Of a DNA stretch of 64,000 nucleotides, positions 55,420-64,000 are shown one piece after another. The notes beneath the pieces are model-generated. The model saw only the letters and a program-made list of their open reading frames with translations. It made no database searches and was not told the DNA's origin. The stretch's first letter is position 1; the number at the start of each line of letters is the position of its first letter. Both the position numbers and the translations under genes were made by a program. This DNA is from Mycosphaerelloides madeirae (lineage: Eukaryota > Ascomycota > Dothideomycetes > Mycosphaerellales > Mycosphaerellaceae), in NCBI GenBank assembly GCA_002785995.1, contig NHNV01000012.1, forward strand, positions 248,001 through 312,000. The letters are read 5' to 3'.

Positions 55420-58400
55420 ATGCTGACAGTCGCTATTCTTTTGCTAGCCAGTACGGCATCAACATTGACCTGTTAGGACGAAGCTTGCTTGATACCTCGC
55501 ATTTCCATGACACTAATTTGTTTGACAGTCTATTCGAATTCGACTACGAGCCGGAATTCAAGAAATCTGCCATCGCCCACAATAGATTCGATTATCAACA
55601 CTGCAACTACTTCGAAGCCGATCGGGCCATACATCCTCCTGGGAATCGACCGGGATAATAGTAATGTCATATTTTCTGGCTCTACGAAAACGATCACACA
55701 GCCCGGAACTGGATCTACAGCACTTCCGAGTACCGACGGCGTGCAGAGTAACCTCACTCAGTCGCATACTGTTCTCCCAACCTCGACGGCCGTGACCGTC
55801 TACTCGAGCTATTTCACCAAGACAGCTAGCGGTACTCAATTTGCCAGTGCCGAAAAATGCTGGTCGGATCTCATTACCTGGAGCAGCAGCAGAATCGACT
55901 GGTGGAACTCGGAGATCGCAGGCCGCACATGGCCGGTTACACACTGCACGAGTCCATATTCTTATGCCTACAACTGGACAAGCACGAGCTACCCGTCCAT
56001 AGTCAGCACATACACTCTTTGCGATGGCTCGCCTCGAGCCAACATCGTGCCATATACAACCTCTGGAACGCAATGGACGACTTCAACCACGTACACGCTT
56101 TCCCTGCCAGCCACACCCACATTCCGGCCTCAACCCTGCACACCGTCTGCACAAGACTGTTATATCTGGTACAAAGAGTCGCGAGCTCTGGAGCTGAATG
56201 AGAACGTTTTGCTCTCTAATTGTGGAAATCCAGCTCACGGCATCGACCCCTGCGTTATTGGTCTTGAAGGCGCAGTTCAGCTGATTTACTTCCCTGTGCA
56301 AGTTTCTCACGCAAATGAGTCTCTCTGTGCAGCCAACAAGTCCACAATCATCGCGACCCAAACCGCGAGTGGCCCAAACGTACTGACCACACTCGGGCAT
56401 ACCTTCACCAGCGGTTCCGCCTACCTGTCAATCAAGTCACTCTGGGCCTACAACGATGCGTTCAAGTTCACCATCGGACCTGCCCTCAGCGACTTCATCT
56501 TGACCTTGGCCGCCTCAAACGTGTCCACAAAGTGCGGGCGGGGGCCTGGACGCTCCTACACTGCCCTAAACTATGCCGACCTCAATTGGCCAGTACCGGC
56601 CAGTGCCTACAGCTGTCAGAATCGTTGCCCTTACCCAAACCCTGCAGGGACGACTCCATCGAAGGAATGCTCCACGATTTGGGAGGATGTCAACCCACTC
56701 CTGGCCATTCCGTCACAAGTCAGAGACGTCAATCCGCTGTGGTCTACTTGCAATTTGGATTCACTCAATTGGCCTGACTACTGGTTCGATCCTCCGATTG
56801 CGCTGCAGCAGACTGATGTCGCGGCGACCGTTACGCAGCCAGGACCGAGTGTAACGACGCCAGCAGCGCCTCAATCCACAGTCCCTAGTCCGACCCCGAC
56901 GAGTACGGATGGTACGACGATGGTTGCGGTATCCTCTCTTCCATCCGGGACAACGACATATGTCACCTCAGGACCGACTTTGATACCGGTGGCATCTCAA
57001 GACCAGAGCGACTCCTCGTCTTCTCAAGCAGCAGATCTTCCGGCCGCAAGTAATTCCGCATCGCCTGCGATCCATGTGACTGCGAGTCCGGATCCGAAAA
57101 CTCGTCCAGATGCAACCTCTGCAGCAGGTAGCGCAACTGAACCCTCGGCGATCTCCAATTCTGCATTTACTGCGCTTAATCCGACGGAAGCAATCACAGA
57201 ACCTACGAGCGGGAAAACTTCCGCATTGCAGACTGCTGCCGTGATCATCGCATCGGAAGCAAGCGTTCAGTCCGGACGAATTTCTTCAACTTCGAGTTCG
57301 ACCAATAATCCCACTCAGACTGTCCACAGCGAAGCTCTTATCACGCTGGCAAGCCAAGTAGTCACTGCCGTGCAATCCAGTGGCAACGTCATTTTAGAGT
57401 CAAGTGCCGTATCGATCGGTAGAGTTGCAACCATCGGCGATAAGACAGACAGTCTCAATTCCGGTGGACTTGTGGTGGGCTCATCTACAGTTGCAGTCTC
57501 GAATCTACCAGGAATTCCGGCTGCAATGACCACCCAGGCATCGGTTTTCGTCGCTGGAAGCATCACGATGACAGCGCTGGCCGTCTCCGGAGACCCGGGA
57601 GCGGAGGTCATTGGCAGTGAAACGATCTTTGCTGGCGGTCCGGCCCTCACGATCTCAGGCCATCAGATAACTCGAGGGAGCAGTGGACTCGCTGTGGTGT
57701 CGGGAAGCCAAACACAAGAGCTTTCTGTTGTGGAAGGTCCCACACCGAGTGTCCTCCAAGTTAACAGCTTCACGATAACGGCCTTGCCAGTTTCAGGAGA
57801 CTCCAATGTTGTACAAATTGGTACCAACATTCTTTCTGCCGGCGGTCCTGCTGCTACTATCAGTGGAAGAATTATCACCCAGGGATCGAGCGGCTTATTC
57901 TTACTTTCATCGCAGACGACGGCATCATCTGGACCGCAGCCAACTGTTCTCCATGATGGGACTTTCACAGTCACTGCTTCACCAGTGGGAGGAAATCCTA
58001 ACGTCGTCGCTGTTGATGGCAATACCCTTTCAGCTGGAGGTGCTGCAGCCACCATCAGCGGGAAGATCGTATCACAAGACTCCATTGCGCTTGTTGTGCT
58101 CCCTTCTCAAGCCACTACGTCTTCGGAGTCTGGTAAGGGAGGTGATGGAGGTAGCCTCATCTACGCTCTAGGCTCCCTGACAGTCACCGCTGTATCAGTG
58201 TCTGGAGATTCAGATGCACTGATCATCAACGGAAACCAAATTTCACCTGGAGGGAGCGCTGTCGTCGTGGGAGAAGCCACCTTGACGGCTGCCTCGGTTG
58301 GAATTGAGCTTGTGCGGTCGAAGTCGGACGTTCCGATGAGTACTCTTGCAGATAATGAGGGTCTGCCATCGGTTGTTACGGAAGCATCTTCGACGACGAG

Positions 58401-58554
58401 CAGTCCTTCAATGACATATACGCCTGGAGTTCGCACTGGTAGCAATCCGGAGGCTACGATGTCGACGAAGTCAGCTGCGGCATCGTTGAACAACGTTGGC
58501 AGGATTTGGGGTTGGGTTTGGATGCTGGGTGTTCTGTGGATGATCTCGACTTAA
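55420..58554 (+). CDS. GPI-anchored cell-wall protein with intragenic repeats
   Basis: About 1018 residues. The long frame itself has no signal peptide, but an upstream 31-base exon (55420-55450) encodes 'MLTVAILLLA', joined in phase by a 78-nt intron (GTACGG, CTAAT branch, GACAG ending 55528), giving a signal peptide. The N-terminal domain (about 40-450) has paired Cys and aromatic residues ('EKCWSDLITWSSSRIDWW', 'DCYIWYKESRALELNENVLL'). A Ser/Thr-rich stalk follows, then about four repeats of 55-65 residues (nt 57538-58325) with the pattern 'xSGDxxVVxIG..LSAGGPAATISG..ITQGSSGL'. The C-terminus is hydrophobic ('GWVWMLGVLWMIS') after a small-residue site, as for GPI attachment. Likely a wall adhesin-like protein; no enzyme domain is seen. 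Confidence 0.78.
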
Positions 58555-58592
58555 TCAAAAATGAATGATGGACGAACCAAGCAACACTTCCC

Positions 58593-60244
58593 TCACGTGG
58601 AAATCTCATTGAGCAAAAACAGTGTCTCTTCTACAAATTGAACGGCCACCATCATGCTTTCAGCATCCTGTACTTGCTCTTGCAGGCTCATATTCGACAT
58701 GTCAGAGTCATCCAAACAAGTCAAGCAGACCAGCACGGCTTTCGCGTACTTATCACCCATTCGAACCGGTAGCTTGGTTGTCGCCACATGGATAAAATAC
58801 CCCTTCACGGATGATGCCCACCAAGCTGGTATTTGTCGATCATTGGCCTGAAGCCACCCCTGCATATCATGGTACCACTGGCCGGCGTAGGGAACAGCTC
58901 CGTCATTCGAATACATGATGAACGACTCCCACAGTCCAATTTCCAGGAGGCACACTCCAGGGCTGTAAATGTCGTGCTGCATCGAACACTTCTCATCGAG
59001 GTAGATGCCTTCGCGCTCCGGATGACGATGAATGTTACGCTCTCATTCCTCATCGCCAAAGAGGGTTTTCTTACCATCCGCGGCTCGAAAAGCGTCGAAA
59101 CCTACCAGGAACGTATTGCTTTACTGGAAGCCTCGGAGACACAAAATCGACACGGGACGGATGTTCTTGTGGACGATGTCAAATGTGTGCAGATAACTAA
59201 CGGACTTGGCCAGTTCGCAGGCTATCTGAACTCTCCTTGTTTGCAAGATTCCAGAAAGACTCCCCAGCATAGAGTCTCGAAGAGATTGCAACGTGTCGGT
59301 ACCGCTCGGGATACGGAAGACCATGTAGATTGCTGGACGCTGGTCCTGCGACTCGGGTTCATAGTCCGCCTTATGTTGAGCATAGATCACACCCTTGCAA
59401 TTCAGAAGGTCGGACGCGAGAGGATCGGCCTGAGACAGCTTTGTCGCGAGAGTACGGACATCTTCGGTCAGAATTTTACTGGCGATGCCCGGGCGACTCG
59501 AAATACTGTTGAAGATGTACCATTTGTCGTCGTTGGTCGACAGTAATCTACCGATTCTTACTTCGGAGTAGACAATTGGCCTGATGCCCATCCGCGAGTC
59601 CGGTAGGAATACAGACTCTCGCTGGCCAGGCCGAATCGCAGCTCGCATGCCTCCTGCTGCTCCTAATGGATTCTTGGCGCAGTTCGGAGGTCCCCCGGCC
59701 TTGAGACTCCGACATCGAGGGCGTCCAGCTTCTCTCCAGTTCCTGGTCGACCAAGAGATCACCAATCGCTATCAGAAAGTACCGGGACGGATCGAACCGC
59801 TTCTGCCATTCTTTCAAACTCTTTATGGCCTCATCTGTTGCCTCCTTCTCCTGACCGTGCGCAGTTCGATTCAGTCTGGGATTCGGAGCTCTTGACAATA
59901 TGTTCTTCCGTTTGGACGTCTCTCTCTTCTGGACGGAATCGACTTTGCTGGCGGCTATGCTGAGTTGGAGGAAGAGCTGGTGCAGGAGATCGTCGAGCAC
60001 ACGGAAGAAATCGTCGTCGATACTGGAGCTCGACTTGCCGCTTGATACGGATCCATGAGGAATGGATGACGAGAACGCGCTGTTTGATCTCGGTGCGCGC
60101 TGATTTCCAGGTGTTGTCGATGGCTATTACGGCGGCTCCTGCCCTTTTGATTGTTAACTGGGGTATGTGGACCGCTACACGTCCGTGAAGAGCTTCCTCG
60201 TAGCATGCTGCAGCGATTGTGAAAGCGGCGCTCGTGGCTTGCAT
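58593..60244 (-). pseudogene. Kinase-like (pseudokinase) gene of the fungal HeLo/prion-associated type, inactivated
   Basis: Coding-like minus-strand sequence from the ATG at 60244 ('AAFTIAAACYEEALHGRV') to the stop at 58593. The frame changes near 60030 ('SSWIRIKRQVEL' then 'SIDDDFFRVLDDLLHQLF') and again near 59720-59760. The kinase-like half has 'FDIVHKNIRPVSILCL' in place of a canonical HRD loop. It is followed by a TAA (59121-59123), then in the same frame 'SNTFLVGFDAFRAADGK', a TGA (59043-59045) where relatives have Trp, and 'HDIYSPGVCLLEIGLWESF'. This pattern (VHKNIRP; FLVGFD; HDIYSLGVxLLEIGLW) is typical of fungal HeLo-type pseudokinases linked to allorecognition. Two stops plus frame changes mean it is not functional as read. 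It is convergent with the GPI-protein gene, 38 bp apart. Confidence 0.78.
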
Positions 60245-60962
60245 AGTGGTGTATGAACGGGGTTGGTCAAAGTCTTGCGGTTGCGGTTGACATGAGAAGT
60301 TTTTGCTTTCCAGCCGACTTCACGCCTATATGTGAGACACAGTGGTCTCACATGCGCCTGGCTGATTCGCCCCATGAATAAGGGCACCACTCCCAGGGTA
60401 GAACTATGCCCTAGATGAGGCTGGCGCCCGGTCATAGCGGCGGTCAAAGTGGGCAGCCTCAGGTCGCAAACACTACCGTTGGCGGCACGGGAAAATCGAG
60501 CTCGGGTTGCCTTGTACGAGCTCACAGCCGCTTCATGCAAGTGATGGAGAAGGTCGCCTGGCGGCTTGCAGCTGCGATTCAGGTTGAGATGAATCCTATC
60601 TCAACGATTTGACTTCACAGCAGCGCCTACAACTGTGCGCTCGGTCAAGACTTGTTTCAAACTCCACTTACGAAAATTCGACTGTCTTCTTATTCTATAT
60701 CCTCATAGGGCAGCAGCGTCGCTAAATACAGAGACCCTCGAGATCTAATTTGTTTGGGGCTCCAGCCTGGTATCTTGCAGCAAGGCTGAACTCAATATCG
60801 GTTGGTCTTGCCTGGCTCGAACATCATGTGACAATCGAAGATCCCGCGATAGCAGTGCATGCACGTCCCCTCTTCTGCTCTTCTGCCCAAATCCTCAAAG
60901 GCTGGTGGTCTCTATCTCGACCCGCTTCTGGTTATTTTCGAAAACTTCTTATACCACCGTTA
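60245..60962. other. Divergent intergenic region between two kinase-like pseudogenes
   Basis: About 720 bp with no supported gene. The open frame upstream of the ATG at 60963 begins at 60750 but has no domain before the kinase start. Confidence 0.4.
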
Positions 60963-61857
60963 ATGGTACAGAAAAGGCTGGACAGCCTAAAGGGCGTCAA
61001 CTGGCTGAGACTCCGAACCTCTCTTGTAGTTCGGATGGATACCAAACCGCTGCCCATAGCCTTGAAGTCCAATCCTTCTGTGCAGCTCGACGGAAACACA
61101 CATCATAATCAAGGCCACACCGGTAGCGAAACGTGGATCCGGGAGGTACTGCTCGGAGAGGGCGGACATGGCATTGTCTTCAAGTAATAATGCACACGTG
61201 GCCCGGCACACATGCTGCAATAAGTACGAGCGGTCAAAGGGTCGAAGAAGGGAAAGGAACTGGACAAATACTGGCGCAGAGATCTGATCATCATGGCAGC
61301 ATTTTCCAATGTATGAATCTAGTCAGCGTTGGTCTCTGTGCCATTGTATCGCTGATCATCTGCAGTACACGGAGCATTTTGTGCAAGTACATGGCTGGTA
61401 TAATGTCAGAACTTTTCATACATCGCTGTTGAAATATGACGCACGCAGAAGTAGCAAGAGAGTGTGTAAGTCATTATATTGTAGAAGTCTGAATACAAAC
61501 TGCGCCCAGAGATCCCTTTTGACCTCCTGCACTAGCATGTGCACATGCGCTTAATACTGCTCATTCAACAATCGTAATGGAATACGTTGCATACGGAATG
61601 CTGGAAGATCACTTGAAGAACAACGCTCTGCCTGAGCCCGAAGTGAAAACCGTCGTTGCCAACTAGCGCAAGCATTGCAATACATGCACGATATGGACTT
61701 CATGCACCGCGATGTGAAGCCGGCAGTAAGTCTGACAGGTAAAGTTGGTCGAAGATGAAGGGTGGAAGGAGTCACACAGTGACATATGAAACGTCTGTAC
61801 TGAAATGACTGTCTATCTACAAAAGAGACAGGTCGGTGTTTATATACACCATAGAGA

Positions 61858-61912
61858 ACAGGCAGCACTGCAGGCACCAACAGGCAGCTGTAGGCAGCAG
61901 CAGGCAGCAGTA
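61858..61912. repeat. Imperfect CAGGCAGC-type short tandem repeat
   Basis: Bases rich in CAGGCAGCA/TAGGCAGCAG units inside the enlarged intron-like gap of the kinase pseudogene. Simple-sequence repeat; origin unknown, possibly part of an inserted element with the TATATA at about 61840. Confidence 0.6.
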
Positions 61913-61999
61913 GTGATTGTGTGGTAGGAGAAGCCGATCTTCTTAACTGGTAACGAATCCTGTGCACCATTTGATTTTGGTTACAGAACGTGTTAGTCG

Positions 62000-62135
62000 T
62001 GCTGAAATGAGCAATGCGAGTCAATGCAAGCGCACGTGCACGCGCTAATGGGGCTTATATAAAAGGCCTCTCGGGCGCACTTTGTACGCAGTTTTTGTAC
62101 AATATACAGAACTACTACACTACAGAATTTCACCA
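62000..62135. mobile_element. Solo LTR (136 bp) with 5-bp target-site duplication
   Basis: The insert begins TGCTGAAATG and ends TTTCACCA, the TG...CA termini of LTRs. It is flanked by perfect direct repeats AGTCG (61995-61999 and 62136-62140). It carries a TATATAAAAGG TATA-box at about 62056. Removing the insert and one AGTCG copy restores the kinase reading frame 'NVLVAHPGPGWHAKISDFG', which is independent proof of insertion. The length suggests a short LTR or TRIM-type element; the family is unknown. Confidence 0.85.
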
Positions 62136-63266
62136 AGTCGCCCATCCGGGGCCTGGATGGCACGCCAAGATCTCGGATTTCGGTATCGCAAAGAACCTCA
62201 ACACCCAAGGCTTTACCACCGCAGGAGTCGGTACTCTGATCTATATGACTGAATGTGAGACCTCATGCGTAAACAACGTGTTCGATAAAGAAAGTAACTA
62301 CTAGAAAGGAGAAGGAGTCGTACACAGTAGGAGGTCGTGCTGAGTCACCCAGCCCGTGACGTAGCCAGCCTCATGTAAGCCACGCTTCAACTATATGGCA
62401 CCCGAAGTATACATGATGGGAGAAGGCAAATACATCAAAGCTGTTGATGTCTACGCCTTGGGCATCATATCCTTCACCCTACTGGCCGGGAAAGTACCAT
62501 TTCAGAGTTTCAATGACTTGGGAGCCTTCTGCAGGGATGACATGCAATTACCTCTCAGACCTTTGAAAAGGCGAGGCTGCAGCTTCCTGGGAGTGAAGTT
62601 CATCGAAGCTGCTGTAAACCCGTCAAGAAACTCGCGCCCAACACTCGATCAACTTCGAACGGATCATTGGCTTTCACCCCGAAGTGACTCAGAATCAGAG
62701 TGAGTAAAAGGCAATAGGCAACTCGCATTGACACCTCGTAGATGCGATGAAGATGAAGACAAGGTACTTTCGGCGTCGATTGGTTGGTCTGAAACATACA
62801 CAATTGATGCATCGAACCACGGTTCTGGTGTGATCATCGAGACCGCTCGCCCCAATAGTGATGGCTGTGTGGCCCGTGATGTCCAGAGACCGGCGGTAAC
62901 TGCTCAGTCCCCAACGGTCTTGGAGAAGGGACAGCAAAGAATCTGACCGCATACGGTGAGAAACTGTACTAACCTTGTCCGCGGCCTCAATTAATCGATC
63001 ATCAATGTTCAGCATTGGAAAATCAAAAAATGACCGAGCAGATCTTGCGAGGAGCAAGGCAATACCGACAAGACCGTCATCCCAATAATGGTGAGCTGAG
63101 CGAATTTGCGCGGAACTCCAATGAAGCTCGTACAATCCGTAAACCCGGAGAGCGCTGGCGACACCCATTTTGACAGACTGAGGAATGATGAGCTTCCTAA
63201 AGTCATTCCGCCAACGCATCCAACCCGCAAAAGACTCTTTCCGGAGTTAAGTCTAAAAGCAGTGAC

Positions 63267-64000
63267 ATGACATTGAATTTGCGTAAGCATTCCGTCTATT
63301 CGACTAAACAAAGCAAACTGCAACAGCCAATGGACGACCATCTGCAAAGGCTCGAAAATCACGAGAAAACAGAGGGTGTAGATCATCCAAAGCGTTTCAA
63401 GACGCTGGTGCGCCTTGGGCATCTGTATATCAAAATGGCAAACTTGAAGCAGGCAGAGGAGGTGCTTTTGCGAGTGAGGAACAGCATTGAAAGTTCGATG
63501 TTATGGGCCTATTTTAAAACCGACAGTGCTTAACTAGGTTACCAATATCTTTATAAGTGCTACGACAGGTAGAAGAACGGAAAAGAGGCCGAAGAGCGGC
63601 AAGAGACCACTTCTTGAGAGATAAAAGCACCTTGGGGAAGCCCTTTGAGTCTTACGCCCTTTCGGCCGCCTAGATCTTGCAGCCCAGGGAAGTGGCAATC
63701 AGACTTTTGCGATTTATTGGAAGGCATGCTCAAAACGGCGTATGGAAACATTTACCAAAACCGGTTCGAAAAGGGCGACGCTCTCCGTCTGCAAGCGCTA
63801 GACATCAGGCGGGTGCGTTGGGGACCAGAGCATGAATCCACATTCCGGCCCCTTAGTTACCTTGCACGCAGTTATGTCCGCCAGAAGCGCTACTGGGAGG
63901 CGGAAGAGGTTCAGCTGAGGATTTTGAAAGGCAGAGAGAAGGTACTGGGGATCAATCACGACAACACATTCCAGTCTTTGGACGAACTCGCCGGAATTTA
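63267..64000 (+). pseudogene. TPR (kinesin-light-chain-like) repeat region, partial, runs off the right edge
   Basis: Two blocks of kinesin-light-chain-type tetratricopeptide repeats. The first, within 63267-63533, has 'DHPKRFKTLVRLGHLYIKMANLKQAEEVLLRV' read as overlapping TPR helices; its frame then stops at 63533. The second, from about 63745, has 'NRFEKGDALRLQALDIRRVR', 'HESTFRPLSYLARSYVRQKR' and 'WEAEEVQLRILKGREKVLG', continuing past base 64000. The spacing matches the 42-residue repeat with 'G..HPxTLxxLxxLAxxYxxQGRWxEAExLxxxVL'. Frame changes between the blocks suggest decay, or unrecognised introns. Such TPRs follow kinase or NB-ARC domains in fungal NLR-like proteins. The stretch 62947-63266 holds nothing recognisable. 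Confidence 0.6.

Larger units (their letters stand above)
60963..62946 (+). pseudogene. Ser/Thr protein kinase domain, disrupted (frameshift and LTR insertion)
   Basis: Kinase landmarks in order: 'TWIREVLLGEGGHGIVFK' (Gly-rich loop, to 61187), 'VRAVKGSKKGKELDKYWRRD' (VAIK Lys, about 61215-61280), 'FVQVHGWYNVRTF', 'TIVMEYVAYGMLEDHL' (hinge, about 61570-61620), 'LAQALQYMHDMDFMHRDVKPA' (catalytic loop, about 61662-61724), 'NVLV' after an intron-like gap (GTAAGT at 61725 to ACAG at 61986), 'AHPGPGWHAKISDFGIAKNL' (DFG) and 'YMAPEVYMMGEGKY' (APE, 62392 on). The frame shifts by one near 61660 between hinge and catalytic loop. The 'NVLV|AHPG' coding sequence is split by a 136-bp solo LTR (62000-62135). 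A last exon (from about 62743) ends at 62946. Probably the same ancestral gene as the TPRs downstream. Confidence 0.75.

Noticed and set aside
61780..61972. Second solo LTR inside the kinase intron
   Set aside because: TATA-like and TG...CA-like sequences exist, but I found no matching 5-bp duplication at any plausible pair of ends.
1..64000. tRNA, rRNA, CRISPR or bacterial operon structure
   Set aside because: No T-loop/acceptor pairing typical of tRNA, no rRNA conserved core and no spaced direct repeats were seen. Spliced genes on both strands show a fungal nuclear region.

Overview
The window looks like nuclear DNA of a filamentous ascomycete (Pezizomycotina; by gene content most likely a Dothideomycete, but the order is a guess). 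The reasons are short introns of about 50-105 nt with GTRNGY donors, CTRAY branch sites and YAG acceptors, single-gene transcription units on both strands, and typical fungal families: Axl2-like, Coa1, mitochondrial porin, Asp f 7-like, GPI-anchored wall protein, HET domain, TRI12-type transporter. Nothing bacterial, no CRISPR array and no tRNA or rRNA gene were recognised. All intron coordinates were worked out by hand from splice signals and frame, so they are models.

Layout. 1-2.6 kb is transposon debris: two same-orientation copies of one hAT element with an apparently identical 434-bp segment, plus the N-terminus of a different, oppositely oriented hAT that meets the second copy at a single N base (1096). 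2.8-16.5 kb is ordinary housekeeping: alanine-glyoxylate aminotransferase, an Axl2-like bud-site glycoprotein, an Efm6-type lysine methyltransferase with five small introns, two small unknown proteins, Coa1, and a FAD oxidoreductase. 16.5-19.9 kb is gene-poor and locally AT-rich, with one candidate small secreted protein. Porin lies at 19.9-21.3 kb.

22-36 kb is the most interesting region. It holds a secreted type-B carboxylesterase, a TRI12-type MFS transporter, a thiolase-fold protein that has lost the catalytic Cys and His but ends in ARL (peroxisomal PTS1), a divergently transcribed acyl-CoA synthetase, a GMC oxidoreductase, and a ThDP-dependent 2-hydroxyacyl-CoA lyase/oxalyl-CoA decarboxylase-like enzyme ending in AKL (PTS1). 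Together they look like an uncharacterised peroxisomal CoA-thioester pathway cluster: release of a substrate by the esterase, transport, CoA activation, oxidation and C-C cleavage. No pathway transcription factor was seen.

36-55 kb holds F-box-like sequences (one intact, one broken), a Mid2-like membrane protein, unknown genes, a HET-domain pseudogene with nonsense codons inside the domain, a NodB deacetylase, an SDR, an Asp f 7/RlpA-like secreted protein and mitochondrial ribosomal protein uL24m. 55-64 kb holds a repeat-containing GPI-anchored wall protein whose signal peptide sits on a tiny first exon, then two broken kinase-like genes: a minus-strand pseudokinase of the kind found in fungal HeLo-type proteins, and a plus-strand kinase followed by kinesin-light-chain-like TPRs running off the right edge. 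The plus-strand kinase is interrupted in its catalytic exon by a 136-bp solo LTR with a perfect 5-bp target-site duplication. The right third therefore reads as a graveyard of allorecognition/NLR-associated genes.
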